The notes beneath the pieces were generated by a model. That model searched no databases. It was given only the letters and a program-made list of their open reading frames with translations, and was not told where the DNA came from. Of a DNA stretch of 64,000 nucleotides, positions 16,572 through 24,950 are shown one piece after another. Numbering within the stretch: the first letter of the stretch is position 1; each line of letters starts with the position of its first letter. Both the position numbers and the translations under genes were made by a program. Source of the DNA: Chloroflexota bacterium (GTDB lineage Bacteria > Chloroflexota > Anaerolineae > CG2-30-64-16); assembly GCA_026389845.1 (NCBI GenBank), contig JAPLHB010000047.1, positions 21,318 through 85,317 of the forward strand, read 5' to 3'.

Positions 16572-17462
16572 ATGGCAGTCAGGGTGGTTGCGCAGGGTTC
16601 CATGGGGAAGACCCCGGGCCGGCGGCGGGCCGATCGCGTGCTGGGACTGACGGGAAACACCGCGCTGACGCTCATCGTGGCGCTGGGCGCGATCTTCATG
16701 GTCATGCCATTCATTTGGATGGTCGTCACGGCCCAGAAGAATCTGCCGGAGGTCAGCCGGGTGCCGGTCACGTGGTTCCCGGACAACTGGCTGAACTGGA
16801 ACAACTACCGGCTGCTGCTGACGAAGTGGCCGGCGCTGCGCTGGATGCTGAACTCGATCATCGTGAGCACGGTGTCGATCACGACGAGCGTCTTCTTCGC
16901 CGCGCTGGCGGGCTACGCGTTTGCGAAGCTGCGCTTCCGGGGGCGGGAAATCTGCTTCGCGATCGTGCTGTCGGTGATGATGATCCCGTTCGAGGTGACC
17001 TTTCTGCCGCTATTCGTGATGTTGAGCCGGGTGGGGCTGGTGAACACCTACGCCGGGATCATCTTCCCGGACTTCATGAGCGTCATCGGCGTGTTCATCA
17101 TGCGGCAGTTCATGCAGTCGATCCCGAACGACTACATTGACGCGGCGCGCATTGACGGGGCGAGCGAGATCCAGATCGTGGCGCGGGTGGTTGCCCCGCT
17201 GGCCGGGTCTGCCATCGTCACCGTGGCCGTGCTTAAGTTCATCATCTCGTGGAATGCGTTCCTGTGGCCGCTGGTGATGGCGACCAGCAAGTACATGATG
17301 ACTATGCCGGTGGGCATGCAATCGGTGATCAACCAGTTCATCATCGAGTACGGAATGCTGGCTGCCGGCGCGACCCTGATGGTGCTGCCGCCACTGATCC
17401 TGTTCCTGGTCGCGCAGCGCTGGGTGATCAGCGGCATGGTGATGAGCGGCCTCAAGGGGTAG
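16572..17462 (+). CDS. Sugar ABC transporter permease, MalG/UgpE type, copy 2 (tandem duplicate)
   Basis: A 296-residue tandem paralog of the 15667 gene, separated by 14 bases containing GGGAGGAGG. The membrane segments and EAA loop are the same; the C-terminal half diverges at SVINQFIIEYGMLAAG. Two possibilities: it forms an alternative heterodimer with the 14670 permease, or it is a recent redundant duplication. Long stretches of identical DNA suggest recent duplication or gene conversion. Confidence 0.9.
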   Translation: MAVRVVAQGSMGKTPGRRRADRVLGLTGNTALTLIVALGAIFMVMPFIWMVVTAQKNLPEVSRVPVTWFPDNWLNWNNYRLLLTKWPALRWMLNSIIVSTVSITTSVFFAALAGYAFAKLRFRGREICFAIVLSVMMIPFEVTFLPLFVMLSRVGLVNTYAGIIFPDFMSVIGVFIMRQFMQSIPNDYIDAARIDGASEIQIVARVVAPLAGSAIVTVAVLKFIISWNAFLWPLVMATSKYMMTMPVGMQSVINQFIIEYGMLAAGATLMVLPPLILFLVAQRWVISGMVMSGLKG

Positions 17463-17527
17463 GGGCGATGTACGCGCCCGGCGCGCAGCCAACCTGCACC
17501 ATGAGGTCGTTGCATAGGAGACTGACC

Positions 17528-18328
17528 ATGACTCATCCGCTCTTTGATCTGACCGGCCGCGTGGCTCTCGTCTCCGGCGCGGCGCGCGGCATGGGGCGTT
17601 CGATGGCGATCGCGTTCGCCGAGGCCGGCGCCGATCTGTTGCTGACCGACCTGAACGCGGAGGGGGTGCAGGCGACGGCTCAGCACATCGCCAGCCTGGG
17701 CCGGCGGGCGATCCCGACCACGTATAACGTGACCGATATTGACCAGATCCGGGAGATGTTTGCCCTGCTGGACCGCGAGTTCGGCAAGATTGACGTGTTG
17801 GGCAACGTCTTCGGTCCCGGTTACCTGGCCCATCCCGAAGACGTCCCTTTGACCGAAGTGGATCGCGTGTTGCACGGGTTGGTGACAGCGCGCTTCTGCT
17901 GCTGCCAGGAAGCCGGGAGGCGGATGCTGGCGGCGGGCAAGGGCAATATCATCAACATCGGCTCGCTTGCCAGCATCACGGGAATGGGCCGCGGCAACTT
18001 CGCCTACAGCCTGGGAATGGGCGCTGTGGCGCAGATGACTCGCGAGCTGAGCACCGAATGGGCCGGCCGCGGCGTGCGCGTCAACGCGATCCTGCCGGCG
18101 CAGGTCACCAATCCCGGCCTGCAGGAACGCATGAAGGCCGATCCGAACCTGGAAGCCACTTTTCTGCGCGGCATTCCCGCAGGCCGCCTGGGCGTGCCCG
18201 ATGACATCAAGGGGCTGGCGATCTTCCTGGCCTCGGACGCCTCGGCCTGGATCACCGGCGCACTGATCCCGATGGACGGCGGCAACCTGGCGATGAACGC
18301 CGGCGGCACGGCAGGACCACGGAGGTAG
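17528..18328 (+). CDS. SDR-family protein lacking the catalytic lysine
   Basis: A 266-residue SDR fold, started at ATG 17528 behind AGGAGA. The cofactor loop is intact (SGAARGMGR, residues 16-24). The active site is not: Tyr160 is followed by Ser-Leu-Gly-Met, so the lysine of YxxxK is Met164, and the NNAG motif reads LGNVFGPG. The serine (IGSLAS) is kept. The C-terminal cofactor-side motif PMDGGNLAMN is normal. It may be a non-catalytic or repurposed SDR, perhaps a sensor or partner of another SDR. The GntR gene follows after 3 bases, which points to a regulatory or substrate link. Confidence 0.85.
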   Translation: MTHPLFDLTGRVALVSGAARGMGRSMAIAFAEAGADLLLTDLNAEGVQATAQHIASLGRRAIPTTYNVTDIDQIREMFALLDREFGKIDVLGNVFGPGYLAHPEDVPLTEVDRVLHGLVTARFCCCQEAGRRMLAAGKGNIINIGSLASITGMGRGNFAYSLGMGAVAQMTRELSTEWAGRGVRVNAILPAQVTNPGLQERMKADPNLEATFLRGIPAGRLGVPDDIKGLAIFLASDASAWITGALIPMDGGNLAMNAGGTAGPRR

Positions 18329-18331
18329 GAG

Positions 18332-19081
18332 ATGGATAGACCTCACCCCATGCTCGAGGACGTCGAGTTGGGGATCAAGCCGTTCGCAGCCGCGAACATG
18401 CACGAGACGATCCAGGCGCGGCTGATGCAGTTCATCAGCGACCGCCAACTGGCGGCTGGCGATAGGCTTCCCTCCCAAGCCGCCCTGGCGCAAGCCCTGG
18501 GCATCAGCCTGGTAGCGCTTCGGGAAGCCATGCGTGCGCTGGAGGCCCTGGGAATCATCGAGGCGCGGGCGGGATCCGGCTGGTACGTCAGGGACTTTTC
18601 GTTTGACGCGGTCGCTAAGGGTCTGGCGTACACCTTCGAGTTGAACCGGCACAGCTTCACCGACCTGCTCGAAATCCGCATCCGGCTGGAGTGCAGCTAT
18701 CTGCCCGAGGCCCTGCGCAAGCTGACCGCCGAAGATCTGGAGGCGCTGGAGCAATCCGTCTGCGAGATCGAGCGGCTGGCCGAATCCGGTCAGGAGTTCG
18801 ACGCACCGGATCGCGCGTTCCACATGCGGTTGTTCTCCGGCAAGGTGCAAAACCGGCTCTTCACCGAGGTCCTGGAGTTATTCTGGACGCTCTATCCGCG
18901 TCTCCCCGTGCCTCCAGAGCGGATCCAACGGGCGGTGCTCCTGGCTGATGCACACAGACACCGGCTGATCCTGCAAGCGGTGCAGGAGAGCAACGTGGAG
19001 TCGGCCGTGCAGCGGCTGTTGGACAGCCTCCAGGGCGCAGTGCGCCGAGCGTCCGGGCTGGCACACCCGGCCGAAAAGTAG
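18332..19081 (+). CDS. GntR-family transcriptional regulator, FadR subfamily
   Basis: A 249-residue one-component regulator. The winged-helix DNA-binding domain (about residues 24-92) contains GDRLPSQAALAQALGISLVALREAMRALEALG and the wing GSGWYV. The all-helical FCD ligand domain (about 100-235) has DRAFHMRLF and DAHRHRLILQAV, with Asp and His residues placed as in metal-binding FCD domains that sense organic or sugar acids. It is last in the site-B operon. FadR-subfamily proteins bind TNGTNNNACNA palindromes, and four such sites stand at promoters in this window (1431, 13005, 19234, 26043). I infer it represses all four and itself. Confidence 0.93.
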   Translation: MDRPHPMLEDVELGIKPFAAANMHETIQARLMQFISDRQLAAGDRLPSQAALAQALGISLVALREAMRALEALGIIEARAGSGWYVRDFSFDAVAKGLAYTFELNRHSFTDLLEIRIRLECSYLPEALRKLTAEDLEALEQSVCEIERLAESGQEFDAPDRAFHMRLFSGKVQNRLFTEVLELFWTLYPRLPVPPERIQRAVLLADAHRHRLILQAVQESNVESAVQRLLDSLQGAVRRASGLAHPAEK

Positions 19082-19121
19082 GTCTGTTTCCTCATCGTCT
19101 CCTCGATCCACACCGGACAAC

Positions 19122-19154
19122 AACGGGCCAGACGTTGCGGACGTCTGGCCCGTT
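19122..19154 (+). terminator. Terminator-like hairpin after the GntR gene
   Basis: AACGGGCCAGACGT (19122-19135) pairs perfectly with ACGTCTGGCCCGTT (19141-19154) around TGCGG. It has a 14-bp stem ending in TT and no long T-run. It lies 40 bases after the operon's last stop and before the site-C promoter. Confidence 0.7.
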
Positions 19155-19180
19155 GTCTGACCCGGTACAGGGCGAAGGTT

Positions 19181-19246
19181 TTGACATCCGTCTGCAACTA
19201 TGCTAGACTGCCCGTCGGCTTGCATGATGTCCACTTGTCAGACAAG
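19181..19246 (+). promoter_or_regulatory. Promoter with GntR/FadR-type operator, site C
   Basis: TTGACA (19181-19186), a 17-base spacer and TAGACT (19204-19209). The perfect palindrome CTTGTCAGACAAG lies at 19234-19246, 24 bases after the -10 box and 19 bases before the start codon at 19266. It drives the secreted GH2 gene and probably the SDRs behind it. Confidence 0.72.
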
Positions 19247-19265
19247 CCCCCGTCTCAGTCAGGTC

Positions 19266-22200
19266 ATGCAAACAGAATCGGCGCTCGAAGAGGTGGACGT
19301 GTCCCAAGTGACCCGCCGCGGATTCCTGAAGGTATCCAGCGCTGCCGTAAGCGCAGCAGCCCTGGCAGGGTGTTACCCCAAAAATCCCGCACCGGCCACG
19401 GCGCCACTTTCGGCGCCCGCGGGCGAAGATCACCAATCCGCAATCCGCAGTCCACAATCCACAACGGGCGCGCCCGCGGGCGAAGATAGCCGCATCCAAA
19501 GGTTGACCGGTACCTGGAAGCTGCTGCCGGATCCGGAGAATCGAGGGCGCAATGACCGGTGGTTCGCGGCCGTGCAAGAAGGGGCCAAACCGGCTCCCGT
19601 CCCCGGCATGATCCAGCAGGTCTTCCCGTACTACGGCGTCGCCTGGTACTGGCACGAGTTCACCCCCGCCTGCCTGCCCACTACACAAAGCAAAGTGCTG
19701 CTCCACTTCGACGGCAGTGTGGACTACCTGGGCGAGGTCTGGCTGAACGGCCAATTCCTGGGCGGCTACGAAGGCGGTGAAGCGCCGTTCGACCTGGACG
19801 CCACCGCCGCGCTCAAGCCCGGGACGCCCAACCTGCTGGCCGTGCGCGTGCTCGATCCCATCAACGACCCGATTGACGGATACGTCCTCAAGGAGGTCCC
19901 TCACCGCAACAAAGAGATGAGCGCCGACCCCGGCGCCAGCTCCAATTACGGCGGCATCATGCAGCCGGTGGAGTTGCGCGCCGTGCCAGTCGTGCGGATC
20001 GCCGATGCGTTCGTCCGGCCGAACCCGCACGACGGCCGCGTGCCGGTGACGGTCACGCTGCGCAACGATACCGGCAAGGCGGTCGAAGCTCGCCTCGTCG
20101 CTGCGATCGGCCCGGCCAGCGCCGAGGAGCGGACGGCCGACGCGTGGGCCGAGCAGACGCTCACCGTCGCGCCGGGCGACCAGACGGTCGAGCTGGAGCT
20201 GCGCGTGGAGCAGCCCCGGCTGTGGGACATCAGCGACCCGTACCTCTACCGCGTCACCCTGCGGCTGGAGGCCGGCACCGGCGATGGTGTGGCGGCTCGG
20301 TCGGAGACCGGCCAGAGCGAGTACCGGGTGAAGTGCGGCTTCCGCGAGTTCCGCGTGGACGAGCATGGTTACTTCCGGCTCAACGGCCGCCGCGTCTACG
20401 TCCGCTCGGCGCACACGGGCAACCGTTGGCCCCCCGGCCAGACCTACGCCGGCAAAGCCGACACGATGCGGTTGGATCTCATCTACGCCAAGGCCGCGGG
20501 GTTCAACACGATCCGTTTCCTCGTCGGCATCCCCCTGCAGCAGCAGCTCGACTTCTGCGACGAGCTGGGGCTGATGGTCTACGAGGAGTGCTATGCCAGT
20601 TGGCTCCTGGCCGACTCGCCCAAGATGGCCGAACGGTTCGATCGTAACACCGACGCCATGGTGCTGCGCGACCGCAATCACCCCAGCGTGGTCATCTGGG
20701 GTCTGCTCAACGAGACGGAGCCGGGCGCGGTCTTCCAACACGCCGTCGCCTATCTCCCACACCTGCGCAAGCTCGATCCCACCCGGCTCGTCCTACTCGG
20801 CAGCGGACGTTTCGATCACCAGTGGAACGTCGGCTCGGTCAGCAATCCGGGGAGCGACCAGTGGGAGTATCTGTGGGGCGCCGAAGGCCCCCAGGCGGAC
20901 TACACGGCGCGCGTCAAAGAGGAGTATCCCCTGGCCTTCTACGACGGCGTCGGTGACGCGCACATGTACCCGCGGGTGCCCCAAAGCCCCGCGGTCAATC
21001 GCCTGATCCGCACGCTGGGTCAGGATACGAAGCCGGTGTTCCTCTCCGAATACGGCATCGGCTCGCTGCTGAACCCCATCCGCGAGGCGGCGCGCTGGGA
21101 AGAGGCCGGCCACGACCCCAGCCCGATGCGCGTCATGGCCGACAAGCTCATCAAAGATTGGCAGGCGTGGGGTTTCGATGAAGTCTATCCCTTCCCCGAA
21201 GACCTGCTGCGTGAAAGCCAGCGACTGCACGCCCGCCAGCGGTTGCTCGGCTTCAATCTGATCCGCTCCAATCCGCGGATTTGCGGCTACAGCCTGACCA
21301 GCTACACTGATGGCATGACCGGCGAGGGGCTGTGGACCTACTCCGGCGAATGGAAGCCGGGGATCGTGGACGCGCTGGCCGACGGCTGGGCGCCTCTCCG
21401 CTGGTGTCTCTTCGTAGAGCCTTCGCACGTCTACGCCGGGCAGAAAGTCCAGGTGGAAGCCGTCCTCGCCAACGACAGCGTGCTGTCCCCCGGCTCATAT
21501 CCCGTCACCTTCCGCATCTGGGGGCCGGAGGGGCTGGCATGGGAGAAGAAGACTGAGGTCGTCCTGCCCGTCCCCGCACCCGGAGAGGATCCCCCGCTGG
21601 CCGTCCCCGCACTGCTGGAGGAGATCGCGCTGACCGGGCCGGCCGGCGCGTACCAGCTCGTGGCGAACATGGAGCGCGGCGGCGCGCCCGCCGGCGCCCG
21701 GCTGACCTTTTACCTCTCGGACCCGGCCGCCTGGCCGCGGCTGAAGGCTACCGTGACCGGCTGGGGCCTCAGCGCCAGCGTCAGCGATTGGCTGGTTGAA
21801 CGCGGCGTGGAGGTGCATCCCTTCGCAACGGCCGGGGGACAGGCCGACGGCCGCGATCTGCTTCTCGTCGGGACCCCTGCGGCCGAAGAATCCGATCCGG
21901 CCCACTGGACGGAGCTGGCGCAGCGCATCGCCCGCGGCAGCACGGCCGTCTTTCTGACACCGGCGGCCTTGAAAAAAAGCTACCAGCAACTCGGCTGGCT
22001 GCCGTTGCCGAAGAAGGGCTTCTTCATGGACTTCTTCGACTGGCTCTATCATAAAGAGTGCGTCGCCAAAGCGCATCCCATTTTCACCGGCTTGCAGGCC
22101 CGGGGCATCATGGACTGGGACTACTACGGCGTCATGATCCCGCGCTATATGTTTACAAACCAGAAAGCGCCCGACGAGGTGATCGCCGCGGCCTTTACGA

Positions 22201-22439
22201 CCGGCTATCCCACCCTCGGCGGCTATGCCAGCGGCATCCTGCTCGGCGCCTATCGCTTTGGCGCCGGCCGGTTCGTGGTCAACGCGTTCCGCATCCTGGA
22301 TTATCTCACCAAGCACCCCGCCGCCGACCGGCTGCTGCTGAATATCATCGCCGACAGCCAGCGGTACACCGCCGAACCGCTCGCCCCGCTGCCCGCCAAT
22401 TGGGAGCAGATGTTGGCGGAGATCGAGTATAACCAATAG
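19266..22439 (+). CDS. Secreted GH2-family glycoside hydrolase lipoprotein (beta-galactosidase/beta-glucuronidase type)
   Basis: A 1057-residue enzyme. The leader has a Tat motif (TRRGFLKV) and a lipobox ending LAGC, so it is surface-anchored. The sugar-binding domain begins near GTWKLLPDPENRG, then an Ig-like domain, then a TIM barrel with the acid/base Glu483 in WGLLNETEPG and the nucleophile Glu595 in FLSEYGIG. About 350 further residues form extra beta and C-terminal domains. The linker contains two direct repeats (19413-19430 and 19470-19487). The cytoplasmic paralog at 60465 shares the barrel and the C-terminal region. The start at ATG 19266 gives a normal Tat leader. It is controlled by site C. 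Confidence 0.88.
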   Translation: MQTESALEEVDVSQVTRRGFLKVSSAAVSAAALAGCYPKNPAPATAPLSAPAGEDHQSAIRSPQSTTGAPAGEDSRIQRLTGTWKLLPDPENRGRNDRWFAAVQEGAKPAPVPGMIQQVFPYYGVAWYWHEFTPACLPTTQSKVLLHFDGSVDYLGEVWLNGQFLGGYEGGEAPFDLDATAALKPGTPNLLAVRVLDPINDPIDGYVLKEVPHRNKEMSADPGASSNYGGIMQPVELRAVPVVRIADAFVRPNPHDGRVPVTVTLRNDTGKAVEARLVAAIGPASAEERTADAWAEQTLTVAPGDQTVELELRVEQPRLWDISDPYLYRVTLRLEAGTGDGVAARSETGQSEYRVKCGFREFRVDEHGYFRLNGRRVYVRSAHTGNRWPPGQTYAGKADTMRLDLIYAKAAGFNTIRFLVGIPLQQQLDFCDELGLMVYEECYASWLLADSPKMAERFDRNTDAMVLRDRNHPSVVIWGLLNETEPGAVFQHAVAYLPHLRKLDPTRLVLLGSGRFDHQWNVGSVSNPGSDQWEYLWGAEGPQADYTARVKEEYPLAFYDGVGDAHMYPRVPQSPAVNRLIRTLGQDTKPVFLSEYGIGSLLNPIREAARWEEAGHDPSPMRVMADKLIKDWQAWGFDEVYPFPEDLLRESQRLHARQRLLGFNLIRSNPRICGYSLTSYTDGMTGEGLWTYSGEWKPGIVDALADGWAPLRWCLFVEPSHVYAGQKVQVEAVLANDSVLSPGSYPVTFRIWGPEGLAWEKKTEVVLPVPAPGEDPPLAVPALLEEIALTGPAGAYQLVANMERGGAPAGARLTFYLSDPAAWPRLKATVTGWGLSASVSDWLVERGVEVHPFATAGGQADGRDLLLVGTPAAEESDPAHWTELAQRIARGSTAVFLTPAALKKSYQQLGWLPLPKKGFFMDFFDWLYHKECVAKAHPIFTGLQARGIMDWDYYGVMIPRYMFTNQKAPDEVIAAAFTTGYPTLGGYASGILLGAYRFGAGRFVVNAFRILDYLTKHPAADRLLLNIIADSQRYTAEPLAPLPANWEQMLAEIEYNQ
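19413..19487 (+). repeat. 18-base direct repeats flanking a CAATCCGCAATCC-type insert in the lipoprotein linker
   Basis: GCGCCCGCGGGCGAAGAT occurs at 19413-19430 and again at 19470-19487, 57 bases apart (19 codons, in frame). Between them is CAATCCGCAATCCGCAGTCC, a simple repeated motif of the kind usually seen between genes. It encodes APAGEDHQSAIRSPQSTTG in the linker. Confidence 0.7.
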
Positions 22440-22459
22440 CGATAAGGAGAGGATCTCTG

Positions 22460-23242
22460 ATGTTGCTTGAAAACCAAACTGCCATCGTCACCGGCGCGGG
22501 CCGGGGGATCGGCAAAGGCATCGCGCTGGCGCTTGCACGGGCAGGAGCGAGTGTGGCCGTGACCGATATCAACGCTGCAGGCGCCGCGCGCACGGCCGAA
22601 GATATCCGTGAAGCCGGCGGCTGCGCAGAGTGCTTCGTGGCCGACGTCACCCGCAGCGCCGAGGTCAACCGGCTCGTGAGCGAGGTGATGGCCCACTTTG
22701 GCCGCATTGATATCCTGGTCAACGTCGCGGGAGTGGTCAACAATCGGCCGGCATTGGAACTGCCCGAAGAGGAATGGGACCAGGTGATCGCCGTAAACCT
22801 GAAGGGTGTGTTCCTGATGTCACAACGGGTAGGCCTTGAAATGGCGCCGCGCGGCTATGGCCGCATCATCAACATCTCCTCTTTATCAGGCAAGGTCGGC
22901 GCGCCGGGTCAGGCAGCCTATTGCGCGTCGAAGCATGGCGTGCTCGGCCTGAACAAAGTACTGGCGATTGACCTGGCGCCCTATGGCATCACGGTCAATG
23001 CCATTTGCCCAGGCATGAATGCCACCGAGATGGCTCAGCAGGTCATGGCCCAGCGCGCGGCGGCGCGCGGCCAGACCATCGAAGAGGTGGAGCGCGGCAT
23101 CCTGAGCAAAACACCCTTGGGCCGCTTCGGCCGCCCCGAGGATGTGGCTGAGGTCGTGCTCTTCTTTGCCGGCCCCGGTGCAGCCTATGTGACGGGCCAG
23201 GAAATAGATGTAGACGGCGGGCGCCGCGCCAACCTGTCGTGA
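22460..23242 (+). CDS. Short-chain dehydrogenase/reductase (SDR)
   Basis: A 260-residue classical SDR with TGAGRGIG (11-18), NVAG in place of NNAG, the serine in NISSLSG, and YCASK. It follows the GH2 gene by 20 bases with AAGGAGAGG before ATG 22460, so it is in the same operon. It is one of three consecutive SDRs here, which together could oxidise and re-reduce a sugar or sugar acid at different positions. The substrate cannot be read from the sequence. Confidence 0.88.
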   Translation: MLLENQTAIVTGAGRGIGKGIALALARAGASVAVTDINAAGAARTAEDIREAGGCAECFVADVTRSAEVNRLVSEVMAHFGRIDILVNVAGVVNNRPALELPEEEWDQVIAVNLKGVFLMSQRVGLEMAPRGYGRIINISSLSGKVGAPGQAAYCASKHGVLGLNKVLAIDLAPYGITVNAICPGMNATEMAQQVMAQRAAARGQTIEEVERGILSKTPLGRFGRPEDVAEVVLFFAGPGAAYVTGQEIDVDGGRRANLS

Positions 23243-23279
23243 CCTCTGATCGTCAGGCGCGAGGCAGAAGGGAGAAGCT

Positions 23280-24026
23280 ATGAATCTGTTCGATCTGACC
23301 GGCAAGAAGGCCCTGGTGACGGGCGCGGGCAGCCCATCGGGCCTGGGGCGGGCGATGGCACAAGCGTTGCAGGAGCAGGGGGCAGAGGTAGCGATCCTAT
23401 CGCGCTCCGCTCGCATCTTCGATATCGCCCGTGAAGATGGTTTCTTTGGCATCCAGGCTGACCTGGTTGACCGAGAGGCGCTCAAACGCGGGTTTGACGA
23501 GGCATTGGCGCACTTAGGCGCCCTCGACATCCTGGTCAACGCCCACGGCATCACCAAGGTGCATCCAGCAGAGACCTTTCCTGTTGCCGAATGGGATAAG
23601 ATGCTGGAGATCAACCTCACCTCGGTGTTCCTGTTGTGCCAGATGGCGGCGCGGATCATGATTCCGAAGGCCCACGGCAAGATCATCAACCTAGCGTCCA
23701 TGACCACCTTCTTTGGCAGCACGCTGATCCCATCCTATGCCGCAAGCAAAGGCGGCGTAGGACAGCTTACGCGGGCCCTGGCGAACGAATGGGCCGGCCA
23801 GGGCATCAACGTCAATGCGATTGCGCCCGGTTACATGGATACCGAGATGACCGCGGGCCTGAAGACCAACCACGCGCGGCGACAAGAGATCTTCATGCGC
23901 ATTCCTGCCGGCCGCTTCGGTACCGCAGGCGATATCAAAGGGATCGCCGTGTTCCTGGCGTCACAGGCTTCGGACTACGTCCACGGCGCAATCATCCCCG
24001 TGGACGGTGGCTACCTGGGAAGATGA
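23280..24026 (+). CDS. Short-chain dehydrogenase/reductase (gluconate 5-dehydrogenase-like)
   Basis: A 248-residue SDR with FDLTGKKALVTGAGSPSGLG, NAHG in place of NNAG, and YAASKGG. The FDLTGK opening and the C-terminal PVDGGYLGR resemble gluconate 5-dehydrogenase and 2-deoxy-gluconate 3-dehydrogenase relatives. The next SDR starts inside its stop codon (ATGA overlap), so the two are coupled. Confidence 0.88.
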   Translation: MNLFDLTGKKALVTGAGSPSGLGRAMAQALQEQGAEVAILSRSARIFDIAREDGFFGIQADLVDREALKRGFDEALAHLGALDILVNAHGITKVHPAETFPVAEWDKMLEINLTSVFLLCQMAARIMIPKAHGKIINLASMTTFFGSTLIPSYAASKGGVGQLTRALANEWAGQGINVNAIAPGYMDTEMTAGLKTNHARRQEIFMRIPAGRFGTAGDIKGIAVFLASQASDYVHGAIIPVDGGYLGR

Positions 24027-24796
24027 GCATGGAACACTCTGACGTGGGCAGGCTGCAAGGCAAAATAGCCCTGGTGACCGGCGGCAGCCGGGGGATCGGC
24101 CGGGCGATCAGCCTGGCGTTGGCCGCGGCCGGCGCAGCCGTCGCACTCACCTATCGGGAGCAGCGCGAGGCCGCCGACGAGGTGGTGCAACAGATCGAGG
24201 CCGCAGGCGGTCACGGGCTGGCGCTCCAGGTGGACGTACAAGACCGCGCCGCGGTCCGGGCGGGCATCGCGGCGGTGGAGGCTGCCTTCGGCGGGCTGGA
24301 TATCTTGGTGAACAACGCCGGCATCAACAAGCCGGCGGACTTCGACCAGATCAGCGACGAGGATTGGGATCTGATACTGGCAGTCAACCTGAAAGGGCCT
24401 TTTGTTTGCATGCAAGAGGCACTGCCGGCGCTGCGCCGGCGGGGCGCCGGGAGCATCGTCAACATCAGCTCGGTGAGCGGCCAATACGGCGGCCCGCGCA
24501 CGGCGCACTATGCTGCGAGCAAGGCTGGTCTGATCTCCTTGGGACAGGTGATGGCGCGCTTCGGCGCTAAAGACACCATCCGGTGCAACACAGTGGCTCC
24601 CGGATTCGTCATCTCGGAGATGGCGGCCTCTGGAATGCAATCCCCCGCAGTCAAACGCCTTGTTGAGAACAACATCCTGTTGGGAAGGCCGTGCACGCCA
24701 GACGAGGTCGCGCAGGCGGTGGTATTCCTGGCCTCCGATGCGGCAAGCTACATCACCGCACAGACGATCAACGTCAACGGTGGGCTGTATTTTTGA
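24023..24796 (+). CDS. Short-chain dehydrogenase/reductase (FabG-like)
   Basis: A 257-residue SDR. It starts at ATG 24023 overlapping the previous TGA; ATG 24029 is an alternative two codons later. It has TGGSRGIG, VNNAG, SSVSG and YAASK, all complete. The sequence is FabG-like, but its place in a sugar operon argues against a fatty-acid role. It is the last of the three consecutive SDRs. Confidence 0.87.
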   Translation: MSMEHSDVGRLQGKIALVTGGSRGIGRAISLALAAAGAAVALTYREQREAADEVVQQIEAAGGHGLALQVDVQDRAAVRAGIAAVEAAFGGLDILVNNAGINKPADFDQISDEDWDLILAVNLKGPFVCMQEALPALRRRGAGSIVNISSVSGQYGGPRTAHYAASKAGLISLGQVMARFGAKDTIRCNTVAPGFVISEMAASGMQSPAVKRLVENNILLGRPCTPDEVAQAVVFLASDAASYITAQTINVNGGLYF

Positions 24797-24825
24797 CAGG
24801 ACTTAAGCAGTGCCTCTGTCAGCAT

Positions 24826-24911
24826 CGTCATTGCGAGGAGCGTTTTTTGCGACGAAGCAATCTCTCTGCTTGGTGTGAGGGATTGCTTCGCATAAACCGC
24901 TCGCAATGACA
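24826..24911. repeat. Palindromic intergenic repeat (GTCATTGCGAGG family)
   Basis: It begins CGTCATTGCGAGGAGCG and ends GCTCGCAATGACAC. The inner arms are GACGAAGCAATCTCTC and GGATTGCTTCGC. Both arms would fold into one long imperfect hairpin. It is the only copy of this family in the window. Confidence 0.7.
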
Positions 24912-24950
24912 CTGGGAAGGCTATTTTCAGAATCGGGAGCAAGTCGCGCG

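Noticed and set aside
17132..18850. A 572-codon open frame on the minus strand
   Set aside because: It lies opposite three well-supported plus-strand genes, has shadow composition (His/Arg/Gln/Val-rich, no motif) and no ribosome site. Other long minus-strand frames here are of the same kind.
19203..20762. A 519-codon minus-strand open frame opposite the GH2 gene
   Set aside because: It is a GC-rich shadow of the GH2 coding strand; the GH2 motifs on the plus strand are decisive.
24023..24796. Fatty-acid synthesis FabG
   Set aside because: The sequence is FabG-like but there are no other fatty-acid genes; the gene is coupled to sugar SDRs.
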